A stretch of DNA of 64,000 bases from Pollenia angustigena (GCA_930367215.1 OV884060.1:102944151-103008150), one strand, 5' to 3'; shown: positions 48,252 through 60,351, counted from the first letter of the stretch. Program-made: numbers and translations. The notes: generated from the sequence alone by a model not told the origin.

Positions 48252-48420
48252 CACAACGGTATATCTCGAAAATCTGAGCCAATCTAAAAAAACCAAAAGC
48301 ACCACCAGCGTACCCGGATTATGTTAAACCGCCATGTGCCGGGCTTGTCTGTTTTTTCAACTTGCATAGTGTAATGAAGAAAAACCTTAAAATACCAAGA
48401 ATTTTATATATATATGTATA

Positions 48421-48905
48421 TTAGGGGTATAACCAGTTTTTTGGCATAGTACCATGAGGTCAACCATGTCCTCTTAACCACGAATATCATAATCTTTTGT
48501 AATTTTTCTCAAAAAAGTTCACGCACCAATTGGTTTTTCTAAACCAATGAATGCAATATTGAATATTCATAATTTTATATGGTGTTTTTTATTCTTTTTT
48601 AATTTTGTTTCTGTTAAAAAAGGTAAAAGATACGTTTTAGTTTGCAGAAAAATCTCTTACCATCTCTAAATATTAATGAAATTTCATACTTGAGCTTTTT
48701 TTTATTTTAAATAAACATATTATTAATTTTTCTTAACCAAAAAGAAAATTAAATATTTTCAAAACTTCAACGCGGTTGGTGCGTGAAATTTTTTGACCTT
48801 AGCGAAAAAATAAATATACGTTCCCTTATAGTTCTTTATGCTCTATCGGACTGTGATATGCCGATTTTGATATTTTAAAAAATTGTTAAAAAGTTATAAC
48901 CCTAA
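48421..48905. mobile_element. Mariner-like MITE candidate (TTAGGG ends, TA flanks)
   Basis: Ends TTAGGGGTATAAC and, inverted, TTAGGGTTATAAC, with TA at 48419-48420 and 48906-48907. The flanking TATATGTATA palindrome extends the symmetry. 485 bp, no coding frame. A TA target site suggests Tc1/mariner, but TA-rich flanks make this weak. Confidence 0.5.
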
Positions 48906-49089
48906 TATACATATATATGGTATAAATACCAAAACTTTATTTATATGAAAATTATTTATTCTAAGCATGTAAAGGCTTATGTGAATTAAATTATTTTATA
49001 CATATGCAGCGTATAGTTTAGAAAAATCAAATAAAAGAAAAACTAATTAATTTAGCTTTACAAATCTTGACCAATGGCAGTTTATTTTA

Positions 49090-49275
49090 TGGTGTTTTCT
49101 TTTCTAGAAAAAATGGAATTTGGAGTCTGTTTCTTCAAAATTTTGCTCCCGAAAATGGTGGCTTGTTTTATTTTAAAAAACTCAACCTTTTTTGGAAGCA
49201 AAATTTTTATGAACCAGACTCCAAATTCCATTTTTTAAATAAAATGTCACCCTTTTTGTAGAAAAGAAAACACCA
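49090..49275. mobile_element. 186-bp MITE with TA flanks (TGGTGTTTTCTTTTCTA ends)
   Basis: A perfect 17-bp terminal inverted repeat, then a longer imperfect one (AAAATGGAATTTGGAGTCTG and its complement). TA at 49088-49089 and 49276-49277. No coding capacity. The TA site is compatible with a Tc1/mariner-type MITE. Confidence 0.72.
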
Positions 49276-49279
49276 TAAG

Positions 49280-49938
49280 AAAGATAACCCAAGAGAACGC
49301 AAGATTTGCTCTATTTTACCGCTTTTTGGCAGCGCAGCTTGTGAGATTTAACGGGAGTAACAGTAACGTTGCAAATCAACTACTTCATTTCTTTGTTTGT
49401 AAATCAAATAGAACGAATATAGTTAGCAGTAAGATGTTAAGTCTCAATCTGTAAGAAATAGATTGGTCTTACATTTTACGGTAAGGTTAAGCTACTGTTA
49501 CTCCCTGCTAACTAAGCTTTTAATTCTAAAAAATACAACTTGCAATCGTGCAATTCAAAATATTGAAGAAATCTCCGACCGAATTTTACGTGAAATGCAT
49601 ATGGGGGATTTCATGTCAAGCGACCCAATTTTTAAATCGATGTCTTCCGATTTGGATTTTCACCAAGGTTAGTCCTCTTGAATATTAGTTTAGACGCAAA
49701 TTTTCAAAGATCAGTCAAAAAGTTTCTGAGTTAGAGAGGGTCAAAGTTTGACATTTTGGCCATACAGGTGTTCTTTCTCATCCATTTAACTTATTACCTA
49801 TTGGTGTTAGCAAAATTTGTTCCAAGTAGCTTTGATAGCGATTTGATCAATCTTTTGAAAAATTTTTTTTTGTTTTTTTAAAAAATTTTTTAAATTTTCT
49901 TTTTTAAATTAAAAATTTTTATTTTTTATTTTATTTAT
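49280..49938. other. Non-coding stretch
   Basis: No gene recognised. The segment 49590-49780 (GATTTCATGTCAAGCGACCC, TTTGACATTTTGGCCATACAG) has the style of a dispersed fly repeat, but no second copy lies in the window. Confidence 0.35.
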
Positions 49939-50725
49939 TATACCCTTCACCGAAGGTAAGAGGGTATATATAACTTTGTCATTCCGTTTGTATGTTCCAC
50001 AATATTGATCCTACACCCTACACCCTGGGTCCTTATGAAAAGCGAAGTTCAAATCCGGTTGTCCGTCTGTCTGTCCGTGTGTATGTCGAAACGGGTTTTC
50101 CGAAAACCCCAGAAATGATGTGGACTAGGTTGATGTATATTTATGTCACATATACTCCGTTTAAGTTTGCTATTGAAATTCAGCCAGATCGGTCCAAAAA
50201 TGGCGTAGATATGAGCAAAAAACCACGACTACCTCTAAATTTTTCCAAAAATCCCTTGTTGTTGTATTTTTTTTATTTCTGTATATCTTGATAACGGCAA
50301 GAGCCAAAGTTTCCAAATTAGGTATACACATTTAGGTTGCCTATACACACCATCCTACAAAATGTGGGCGGGATTGGAGAAGTGGGCGTGGTACCTCCCG
50401 TACAAAAAAAATTAAAAATTTTATAAATTTAAGGGCTGCCATATGTCCTATGGATATGACTTATATATCAAAATATCGGAAATTTTTAGTAGAACATATT
50501 TTATAAAAAACTGGGGAAAATCGGTTCAGATACAAAAAAGTTATGACCAAAATTTTTTTTAATACCCACTTTCGGGAACCATAGATCTCCCCGAGTCCAA
50601 GCTTTATAACTAAAGTAAATGGTAAATTTATTCTTCAACACGTCGGTATATAAAACTGCCAAATCGGTTAAAAAACGGCTGAGCTATAACCGAAATACTG
50701 AATCCCCAAAAATTACTCTTTTTTA

Positions 50726-50919
50726 GAAATTGGGAATTATTTCCTTGTGAAGGTTACTTTATATTATTATAAACATTTTTTTCATTTTTCGAATTTATTC
50801 TATGAGTCATTTCTGAAAAATTAAAGGAATAGAACTATTGCAAAAAAGCTTTACAAAATACATAACTGAAATTTAACTCATAGAATAGATTCGAAAAATG
50901 AAAAAAAATGTTTATTACA
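50726..50919. mobile_element. 194-bp insertion in repeat A with inverted arms
   Basis: Compared with other repeat A copies, 194 bp interrupt the CTTTTTTA tract, which appears on both sides (50718-50725 and 50920-50927). Inside, ATAAACATTTTTTTCATTTT plus ~20 bp at 50770 is inverted at 50877-50915. Insertion of a small MITE is the simplest reading, but the low-complexity junction makes the duplication uncertain. Confidence 0.55.
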
Positions 50920-51150
50920 CTTTTTTATAATTAACTTTGTTAAAATATATATTTACAAGTTAATATAAATGTTTATATATAAATATAACTTAAGTAAATG
51001 GTAAAATTCTTCCTTAACACGTCGGTATATAAAACTATCAAATCGGTTAGGCAATGGGTAATTTATGAGCAAAATACTCAAAAAATGGGCTAAAAAACAT
51101 CAACATTTTTATAAAAACTAAATTTTAGGGCTGCCATATGTCCTATGGCC

Positions 51151-51315
51151 GCATACGATATCGAGCAAAATTCATCGAAATTATTTATTTTGGTATCTTA
51201 AAACTCGAAATCGAATGAAATGTATTTAATTTGAAATAATAGCATTCGACATCGAGTAACTCGACATTACATTTATCGAGTTTTCATTCGGTACGCCAGT
51301 GTCTATCGTATGCAA
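51151..51315. mobile_element. ~165-bp inverted-repeat insert (GCATACGATA ends)
   Basis: GCATACGATA at the left is inverted (TATCGTATGC) at the right. The sequence between is rich in TCGA-containing motifs and does not belong to repeat A, which stops at GTCCTATGG on its left. Confidence 0.5.
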
Positions 51316-52281
51316 AAAAATTCAATAGTTTATTCGATACGACAGTATCGAATGCAGTGATTAAACCTCTGAATTCCCGAAAATTACTCTTTTTATACCC
51401 TTCACCGAAGGTAAAAAGGTATATACAATATTGATCCTACACCCTATAAAGTATATATATTCTGTGCCCTTATGAAAAGCGAAGTTCAAAACCGGTTGTC
51501 TCTTATTTAAAAAAAAAAATATTTACCAGTTTTATTTAGTTTTTGTCTTGTTGCTCTGTATTCTGCTCGCACAATGGTGAAGGGTATATAAGATTCGGCA
51601 CAGCCGAATATAGCACACTTACTTGTTTTTATTTCTTTTTGCTCAAAAGAATGCTTATGTCTTTTCCTTTAAGGTAGTTTTGGTCGCATTTTGTTCCGGC
51701 TAAATAACTACTTATTAGGAGGGATCTATTTATTATTCCAAATATATGTAGGCACATATATCGTTCCAAAACCGCATAAAATGAATCTTTTCAAGTTCGT
51801 TTGACTTTACTGTTTTAAGTAGAAATCTGCAATGTGAAAAACCCGCTTTTTTCCTTATTCTTCTTCTTATAAATGTCAATCATTTTAGAACTTCATATTA
51901 GTTTAAAACAAGGTAGAGGGCTATATTCGGCTGTGCCGAATCTTTGATACCCTCCACCCACAGTTCGAATGTTTTGGGAGTAATATCTGCATGATGTCTA
52001 TTTATTATTATAATCTTTATAAAAACAGACATCTGCGTTAAATTTGGTTGCGGTTTAAACCTATATTAAATTATTGATGGACAATTAGAAAGTTGTATGC
52101 TTTGTTTTTAGCAATTTTAACTAGCTTGAGTAAAACATCATGATTTGTAAGAGTTTAAGCCGAACCTAAATGATTTTCAGGAGGGCAATTTAGATTGAAG
52201 CCATGGTAAGCTATGAACCAATCATCCCAAAATTCTGCAGAGTTATTTCTGGTATTAAAAAACATAAATATCAATACAGCG

Positions 52282-53892
52282 CACTATAGGAAATTTTCCC
52301 CCTTTTTTGGGGCCAAAAGTAAAAATTTGAAATTTTGCAAAGTTCATTTTTTTTTTGCTTTAATATAAATTTTTCCAAAAATTTAATATCTGTTACTTTA
52401 GCAGGTGTTTTGATTACGATTTCTAAGACAGTTATCAGAAAACCTTTACGTTCAGTGAATTTTGTGAAATCTTCTAATAAAAGTTTTCATAACAAAAATT
52501 TATATTTTTGAAAAATTAAAAAATGGGAAATAACGCCGAAGGTAAGTACTTTTACATTCTATAGAAAAATTTTGGTAAACTCATCTATAAAATCGATTAA
52601 ATTTATAAAATAATTAAATAAAAATTAAATCTATAAAATCGATTAAATTGCAAAAATTAAAGTGACCTTAAAATAAACTAATGGAATTATGAATTAGAAT
52701 TTTATATAGACATAATTTTTTGCGAGTTTAAAAAAAATAAATTTTTCAGGTTACTAACAACTTCGTGCCAAATTCAGAATTATTCAATATATGGCCAGAG
52801 AAACACAACTAAATTGACAAAAGAGCCGCTATTTACTTTATTTCTTGCCCTACATTTTTGAGAGTGGTTGTTTCGAAAACTTTAAACAGTATTTAAAAGA
52901 GCATTCATGATTATTTTGTTCAAATATAAATAGAAAATGGCGTAATAGTTCCAGAAATTTTAAAGTTTTTGAAAAACATCATGCTGTTTGGCTTAAATCC
53001 AGTACTTCGATCAGAAAACGTGAAACGCAGTGTGCCTCCATTAAATCGAAACCTGGATGATCGCAAATACCCTTTTGCCCAAAATCTGAGAGAACAAAAC
53101 GACGAGTTGCAGCAGAAATCTCTTAATATCATAATAATGAAGTGGAATCCATAATTCTTGCTGCAACTGCTTCTTCACGTAAATGTTATCAATTAGATTT
53201 AGCAGTTGTTTTAAAAGAGGCTTTCAGTACTCCAACTAGAGCTTCGAAAATACGGAAAATAATTTCAAAAGCAATACCAACTAAGCTACCTGCTGATGAA
53301 AGACTAGCCTTTCTCTTAGAGAACAACTTTACAAAAGAGCAATATTGCAATATAAGAAATGAAAATAAAATCAAAAATTGCGATATATATCCTCTAAATA
53401 AAGATATTACATGTAGTAAATATAAATGCAGACCAGAAAATCCCGAAAGCGAAGATGAAGAAATAGAGAGTGGTGACATTTTGAACCCATGTATGTATAT
53501 AACATTTGGTTGACGGTTTGGAACTCGAAAATCAAATTGTTGAATAAAATCCTTTTTAACATGACTTTGTTTGTTACTTCATTAAATTGGTAAAATTTAT
53601 TTCTACTGTTATATTTGAAAGGTAAGTGTACACTCGAAAAAATTAAAAAAAAGCAGTTTAGAAAATCAGTTTATCTATCAAAGATCTAAAAAAATATTGG
53701 ATGCGGGAACGTATAACCCGTAACCCCTTCTTAGAACTAATTATTTAATTTTTAAGTTAAATTTACTTATGTTTTTTTCTGAGTGTATCAAAATTTTTCA
53801 ACAAAAGTCAAATCCACAAAGTCGTTCAAATCGTTCCACCCGTTTGGCTGTAATTAATGTTGGCCAAAAAAGGGGGTAAATTACCTATAGTG
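52282..53892 (+). mobile_element. Transib-like DNA transposon, internally deleted
   Basis: A 1611-bp element. Both ends begin CACTATAGG and share about 27 bp of inverted repeat with two mismatches (then AATTT, CCCCCTTTTTTGG). The 5-bp flanks are CAGCG (52277-52281) and CATCG (53893-53897), 4 of 5 identical and GC-rich inside AT-rich DNA. Transib elements have CACWATG-like ends related to the V(D)J heptamer and 5-bp GC-rich target duplications. It carries a decayed N-terminal transposase frame but no DDE core. It sits inside a repeat C array. Confidence 0.72.
52960..53513 (+). pseudogene. Transib-like transposase N-terminal fragment
   Basis: One frame with two in-frame stops (TGA 53058-53060, TAA 53124-53126). 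Motifs in order: HAVWLKSSTSIRKRE, KSERTKRRVAAE, ESIILAATASSRK, TPTRASKIRK, LPADERLAFLLE, FTKEQYCNIRNE, NCDIYP, then an acidic tail and a stop at 53511-53513. GTATGT at 53490 could be a splice donor, and an AATAAA lies near 53544. I associate this order with Transib (RAG1-related) N-terminal regions. The catalytic core is missing. The family call needs a profile search. Confidence 0.6.
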
Positions 53893-55106
53893 CATCGGTG
53901 TAATTAGTTTAAGCGTTTGCAGTGAATTTTAGAAGGCTGCTTAAATGGAATCTAAGGTAAATTATGGACCGTATTTCACAAAATTGCATAACATTTTTTC
54001 TGGCCATATGAAGCTAAGCTGTAAGAAATTTTGCCGCAATATCTATACCTGCTTCGGTTTTGGGCGTATTTTATTATTTTACCAGAGTGGGCTTTATATG
54101 GGAAATAGGGTAAATTATGGACCGATCTTCACGAAATTTTCCAGTGTCATTTCTAGTCCAATAAAACTGTGACGTATTAATTTCTATTATGATAGCATTA
54201 TTAATTACGGTTTAAGGTGTACTAAACTGTTTTCCGGTAGGGGTTATATGGAGCCTATGGTAAATTATGGATCGTTCTTACAAAATTTTAAAGTCTTATT
54301 TCTTGTTCACTTATTATTTTTTAATGGTTTTAGGCTTACTAAACTCTTTTCCGGAAGAAGGGGTTTATATGGGGCCTAGGGAAAATTATAGACTGATCCT
54401 AACAAAATATCACAGTGTCATTTCTAGTTCTATAAAACTGTGATGTACCAAATTTTGTTATGATAACATGATTGTTTAGTTTTTTAGGCCAACTAAGCTG
54501 TATCCAGGAGTAGGGTTTAAATGAGGCCTAGGTTAAATGATGAACTGATCTTCACGAAATTTCACAGTCTTATTTCTAATCCTATAAAACTTTTATGTAC
54601 CAAATTTTGTTATGACAGCATTATTTTTTACGTTTTTCGGCGTACTAAACTGTTTTCCGGAAGTAGGGTTTATATGGGGCCTAGGATAAATTATGGACGG
54701 ATCTTCACGAAATCTTACGACGTGATTTCCAGTCGAATAAAACGAATTTTTGCAAAATCTTATATCATTCTGTTCATTATTCCACCATTTATGTTAGTGT
54801 TTGTAACAAAATCATAAATTTTTTTAGGTGGTGGTTCCACATTTTGTTTCATAACTCTGATCCTACTGAACCGATTTTGCTGGATTGCAATCATAAGCTG
54901 CTTAGGATAACTACAAGCAATTATTTCTTTTGAGTTTTTCGAAGGTGAGCGTTTTTCAACAGACAGACGGACATGGCTAAAACGACTTAGAATTACTCAA
55001 GGACCCAGAATATATATGCTTTATGGGGTCTGAGATGAATAATAAAAAAGTTTTACACGGAATGACAAACTTAGTAGACCCTCTTCACAACTAATTGTGG
55101 TGAAAA

Positions 55107-55973
55107 TAATAGAAGTAATTATTGAAGCTTTCAGAATAATTAAAATTGTAATGACACCTACTTACCAGGTAACGTTTGAAATAACTACCACCTATTACTA
55201 AAAATCGAAAAGTTTTTCCTGATTATGTACATACGTATTATAAAGTGTAACGTTAAAATGTGAAAGATTAATAAAAAAAAGGTATATGCTGAAGCATCTG
55301 AAAATCTTGTTATTTATTGAAAAATACATGGAGCTGCCTTTTCTTATATAAGTTTATTATTTATCTTAAAATCAATACGCAAACACACATTTACTCACTC
55401 ACAAAGTTAAATACATTCCGATGTATTCGCTCAGTATTTTGAAAAGTATACAAGTTCGTATGGAACTTAGATTCAAGCATCCCACAACAAACATACTGAC
55501 ATTTTCATTTTACATACTTTACGCACACTCATAAATTTTAAATAAAGTTTTTAAGATGAATTTATTATACATTCTTATTGATTTAGAAACAAAAGGTTAA
55601 GGATGAAAACAAAGCAAATACATCTTAATACCAAAATTAATGAACCAAAAGTTAAAGTAGAATCAACATATGGTCACACGAAAACATAAAAAAATCATAA
55701 ATAAATGAAAAGTTTTTAAAATGTTATAAGATACTGTCCATTTGCTGCAATATTGTCATAACTCAAAAATATTAGTTTTACATAAAACGACTTTAAAGTT
55801 TTAAATTAACACACAACACAATGGAAGAAGAAAATTTTATTCTTCTTTCAAGAGTTGAGTTTACAATATCTTAGTAAGAAATATTTACTATATATTGGTA
55901 AAATAAAGTCAAAATTTGTGATTTTTGACTTATGAAGTTGTTGCAGCCAATGGGCGATATATGAAAATGTTTA
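55107..55973. other. AT-rich non-coding stretch
   Basis: No gene or repeat recognised. Confidence 0.35.
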
Positions 55974-56150
55974 TGCCCACAACACAATAGTAGAGAGGGT
56001 AATGTGAATTTGTATGTTACCCTTAAAATATAGGTCCCATTGGCTGTCCATGTAAACCTTGTGCGCAAAGTTCAGGTCGCAATTTTAGAAATAATTTGAT
56101 GAAATTTGGTACACAGGTTCTAATTGGTACAAGGCCTATTATGCCACGTT
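55974..56150 (+). repeat. Repeat B left-end fragment
   Basis: CCCACAACACAATAGTAGAG, then CATTGGCTGTCCATGTAA, CTTGTGCGCAAAGTTCAGG and AATTTGATGAAATTTGG follow the left part of repeat B (compare 3725-3985), diverged and cut off at about 56150. Confidence 0.65.
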
Positions 56151-57130
56151 ATTTTAGCTTTTCATTTCTTTTTGACTTTTAATGAAATATTTCATTATAT
56201 ATTTTTGTAACTTCTGAATTAATAAAAACTTAATTTTCTCCATACAAATTTACTATTCATACCTAATAATAAAAAAATAAGATGATTCATATCACCTATT
56301 TTGTTACTGTTGTTTGGTGTGATTTGGTGTAGTTAGTGTGATTTGTTTGTTTCGTTGTTGTGTGGAGTATATGCCGTGTCTTTACACTTCGTATTTGGTC
56401 GTTTATAACACACTAATTAAAATTCATTTGCATTTGTGCGTTTATATTTTTGATTCGTTAACAAAGATCAATCAACAATCAGTATTTAAAAAACAAATAA
56501 ATGTCTTGAAACGGCATTAAAATGCATTTGTGCAGGGCTTTAGTATTTACCAAGCAAATTTCCTTAGCACAAGTATTGAAAATATAAAAACGGTATAGGT
56601 ATCAATAAAGGTATATTATTTTTTAGCAGAACTTTAGCTGTATCGGTATTAATAACGGTATCGGTTGCTAAATTTACTGTATTTATTACCAAATATAGGT
56701 GCGCACATTTACTTTTTTTGTTTCAGTAAGTATGAAGGTATGGATGCATGTGGATTTTAAGGTTTAGATTAATTTTGTTATTTGTGAGTTTATAAACAGA
56801 AAAATCCAATAAATCGGTATTTGTAATAGTGTTGCGTTAAAACCATTAAGACATAAATTAAAAAATTGGAGATATATTTTAACATTTATTCACACAAACA
56901 CAGTGAACACATTTACAATTTTCAGTTAATGTGTTTGTTTTTAAATACATTTTATATACATATAACAAAATCTTATGTGTGTTGTATTTAAACAATTTCA
57001 CTCGATTTCAATTTAACTGAATTGTGATTTCTTACGTGTGTTGCATTTACATAAAATTCTTCAAATATTCATCGCGAAAGAATAAAATTTTATCTTTAAT
57101 CTGCCAACATAAGCGTACTCAGTAAGTATT
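56151..57130. other. Non-coding stretch
   Basis: No gene seen. A cluster of GGTATCGG/GGTATTAATA motifs at 56590-56700 may be part of a decayed element. Confidence 0.35.
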
Positions 57131-57589
57131 ACCCTGCAGACAAAGTAACTTATATTTAGCTAGAAATAATATCAGTATATACAGTTAGTTTTTACTTTGA
57201 ACTAGTTGCACTTTTGATTTTTTCTTATATCAAACTATAGTATTTCAAGTTGGGTTGTCATAGGAGCCCAACTAGTTCATTGTTTTGCATATTTATAATA
57301 GTTTGAAACTAGTTGCTGTATTTACAGTTTAAGTATAATAAAAGCAAAACTAATGGGTCGGTTACGGATGGCAACACAACTTCCGTAGCGTTGTCAAAAA
57401 GCAACGCCACTGACATTTTAGTATTGGTATTAGGTCCAGCAACATTGTTTAGCTGCCAAAAAGTTATTGGTAATGCTATAAAATAACAAATTAAAAAAAA
57501 AAAACGAACAGAATCGTGATTCAAGAGAATAAAAAGTTAAATAAAATAAAATTAAAAAATATATATGCGGACTTATTTTTCGCAAAGGA

Positions 57590-57860
57590 GGCGGTAAACG
57601 CTTCATTTATTAGACGCCATTTAAAAATATATCAAAGCCTCTACCGTTTGTTTTTACTGCTCGGTAGTATTTTGGAGCTCAGTCTCTTGGTTCAAAACAT
57701 CTTTAAAGTTTGCCCCCAAAAACATCTCCCTCAGGATTTACTTCCAGCTTCATCTCTAAAGGCATATTCAACAGGGTCTAAACTGGCTTTCTCTGTCTGC
57801 CCACTGCCTTTATTGTATAATTTTTTTTTATTGCGCGACATGTTTTTCCTTAATTCGTTA
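57590..57860 (-). pseudogene. Possible Myb/SANT-like protein fragment
   Basis: Minus strand: RQAVNELRKNMSRNKKKLYN, then GSGQTEKASLDPVEYAFRDE before a stop. A basic Lys/Asn-rich helix followed by a TGGG-like turn resembles the end of Myb/SANT-like DNA-binding domains found in insect genes and in Harbinger partner proteins. The similarity is weak, frames break often, and a MITE (57863-57993) interrupts immediately upstream. Could be chance. Confidence 0.22.
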
Positions 57861-57862
57861 AC

Positions 57863-57993
57863 TGCCTGTTTAACGATCTCGAACGCCAAAGTTCGCATAG
57901 AAAATTATATTTAAAACAAAATTCGAAAATTTTTTTTTGTTTTAAACGTAATTTTCTATGCGAACGTTAACATTCGAAATCGATGATCAGGCT
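57863..57993. mobile_element. Palindromic MITE family F, copy 1
   Basis: About 131 bp. GTTCGCATAGAAAATTA and the TTTCGAACG-type end are inverted around a T/A-rich centre. A second copy is at 59615-59743. Both ends share a CTGCCT/CAGCCT-like start. No coding capacity. Confidence 0.7.
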
Positions 57994-58207
57994 GTAAATG
58001 TTTCCACACTCGTTTCCAAACTTTCATGAAGCATCAGTGCAGGCTTTCGTTTTCAAAAAACTGAACAATTTTACTATTATTATCCAGTTCAAACTTTTTT
58101 CGAGTTTTTTCAAGTAATTCTTTCTACTTTAAAATCTACAATTAAAAAGATAAATACATAGCTTAAAAAATACAAACATTTCTCAAAAAAAAAAAATAAT
58201 GTACTTA

Positions 58208-59431
58208 AGCTGTGTTCACATTATGTCTATTTTTCATGTGGATTGTTTACCTTTTCACACGTCTGAACCACTCTAAACAATATTATGTGTTATTTCTCTG
58301 TGTACAGTATACATGACATTTTTTGTTTGGAACGAGTTCTATTTTCAAGTGACAAAGCATCTGACATCCGCTGTTTTTTATTAACAAAATTGTTTGTGGC
58401 GGTAAAAATTAGTTGAAATTTTAATTAATATAAATTATAAAATAATAAACAATACAAAAGATTAAAAATACACAAGTACGATTTTTTTATTTTTGATAGG
58501 TTATGTCAAATGTACGTTACATACCAACATGTGAACATATAAATTATAACCCAACAAACACGAAGTCAAACCTTTGATATGAAATGACTTTATCAGTTGA
58601 CATCAAACACAATTCTCAAACGTTTTTCAATTGTTTGATTTAACATTTAAATTCAAATTGATAATAATTTGAAAATAAACTTTTGATATCAAATGTTTTA
58701 TCAATTTGATGTCAAATGTTTGTCAAATGTTAAATTCAAATCAAAAATAAACTTGGCAATACTAAAGCGAAAAATAAATGTAGTCATTAAAAAAGTGTTT
58801 TACTATTAAAAATTAATTTTAATATAAAGTGAACAGCTTATTTCTTATGAAAAATAAAAATTATTTGTGAGTAATTACAATGATTAAAAATACGAAAAAA
58901 GGAAAATAAAACGGGAAAGTGAAGAAAGTTTGTTGAACGATCGCGGTGCTACAATCCTCAAAATAAAAGGGAGCTAAGCAGTTTGAATTAGAGGACGGAA
59001 AGAACATTATTTTATCTTTTAGCTATGGTGCCGAATGTTTATCTCACTGTTTATTTAAATAAATAATACATTTAAAATAACAAAATAAAATATTTTTTTA
59101 TTTATATTCCACATTGTTTTATAATCCACATTTGAAAAACCTTTGAGGATTACGTTTAAAAGCAAGTTGAAAATAAAGGCATTTTTGAATTTGAAAATAA
59201 TATCCCCTTTTTGTTGAGAACGCTATGATTTTCAAATGATTTTCAAATCATTATCAAACGTTTGGCGTTTGAGAAAACGTTTGATTTCAAATCATTTTCA
59301 ATTTGAAATCAAACCTCCGTGTTTGTTGGGAAGCCTTATGTAAAACTCAAATTTTGACACACACATGAAATCACATGTGGGTAGAAAAGTGACATTTCAC
59401 ATGACAAATACACATAATGTGAACATAGCTT
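58208..59431. mobile_element. Inverted-repeat element (AGCTGTGTTCACATTATGT ends)
   Basis: About 35 bp of terminal inverted repeat (AGCTRTGTTCACATTATGT, then TATTTKTCATGTG). TACTTA occurs on both flanks (58202-58207 and 59432-59437). The interior has short remnants and is interrupted by another inverted-repeat element (58550-59330). Superfamily unassigned. Confidence 0.65.
58550..59330. mobile_element. Nested inverted-repeat element (CCCAACAAACACG ends)
   Basis: 781 bp with CCCAACAAACACGAAG at the left and the complement of CCCAACAAACACGGAG at the right. Subterminal regions are packed with TTTGATATCAAA-type motifs (near 58575-58740 and 59230-59310). No coding frame. It lies within the 58208-59431 element and must be younger than it. 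Confidence 0.7.
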
Positions 59432-59614
59432 TACTTAATTGCAGGGATGAGATTTTCTTGCACTCAAAACTCCAAAATATGCATAAAAAAAAAATAAAAA
59501 ATATGCACTAACAACTTGAATATTTTAAATAAAAAAAGCATTTGCTTTTTTATTTTATTATATTATTGTTTTCATTCCATTGTTATTCATAGGTATAATA
59601 TTTTATAAAACTTA

Positions 59615-59743
59615 CTGACTGTTCAACGATTTCGAACTTAAACGTTCGCATAGAAAATTTATATGAAAAACACTCAGTTTTAGAAATATTTTCCATATAA
59701 AATTCTATACGAACGTTTACGTTCGAAATCGTTGAAAAGGCAG
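59615..59743. mobile_element. Palindromic MITE family F, copy 2
   Basis: About 129 bp with TTCAACGATTTCGAACTTAA and its near-complement as ends and CATATAAAATTCTATACG by the right arm. Homologous to 57863-57993. Confidence 0.72.
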
Positions 59744-60351
59744 CAAATTTAAATAACTACATAATTTAAGTTTTTGTTTGCATAATCAAATAAATAGTTT
59801 TTTTATTTATATCAAAAGTAAATCTTTGTCTGTTAAAAAGTTTTTTTGCATTGAAAATTATCTCTCAACATCAACCGTCAAAGTTAGAGCATACTTGAAG
59901 GGTGCCATTTTATTTGGAGGATATTGATTTTCTAATTCAGATCCCTAATTTGATTCTAGATCAAAAATAGTTGAAATTTGTTTTATTGTTTGAAATCCCA
60001 TTTTTGTTTGCAAAACGTTTTGGATTTTTTTTTAAATTTGTCGGGCTATATTTCCTTCCACATTGTTTCCCGTAAGAAATCAATAAATCAATATTGTTGA
60101 ATTACCTTCTTATTTCCTCTGCAACTTGATGTTACCCATGTGCCTAGCAAGTAACATGTAACAGTTTTGGACAAATTGTTTTAGGCCAATTGGCAGCCTT
60201 AACAATGTAAGGTCCTGCAGCGGTTAAAATTTGAAGGATCTTTTGTCGAAATTTTGTATTTTAAGCAGAGCTCCAAACAAATTATTTATTGATTTAAAAA
60301 TTTTTTATTTTTGAAATTTTTTTTTAACAATTTTAAAAGTTTTGAAGAACT

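Larger units (their letters stand above)
49939..51627 (+). repeat. Dispersed repeat A, separate copy with insertions
   Basis: Opposite orientation to the big array. Starts with the TATACCCTTCACCGAAGGTA hairpin end and ends with the ATTCGGCACAGCCGAAT hairpin and CTTACTTGTT at 51618-51627. The body modules match the reverse complement of 9769-10800. It is interrupted by a 194-bp insert (50726-50919) and a ~160-bp inverted-repeat element (51151-51315), and a second TATACCC end lies inside it at about 51396. Confidence 0.82.
51907..55103 (-). repeat. Dispersed repeat C array, interrupted by a Transib-like element
   Basis: Starts AACAAGGTAGAGGGCTATAT with the ATTCGGCTGTGCCGAAT hairpin and TACCCTCCACC. 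It continues after the 1.6-kb insertion with at least six ~145-bp units, each carrying AAATTATGGACCGATCTTCA and TAAACTGTTTTCCGG (starts near 53959, 54112, 54254, 54380, 54531, 54685). It ends with ACAGACGGACATGGC, ATATATGCTTTATGGGGTC and a CAACTAATTGTGGTG hairpin end. Confidence 0.8.

Noticed and set aside
57516..57914. 132-codon plus-strand frame
   Set aside because: It runs through a palindromic MITE end and opposes a weak but more plausible minus-strand similarity. Probably fortuitous.
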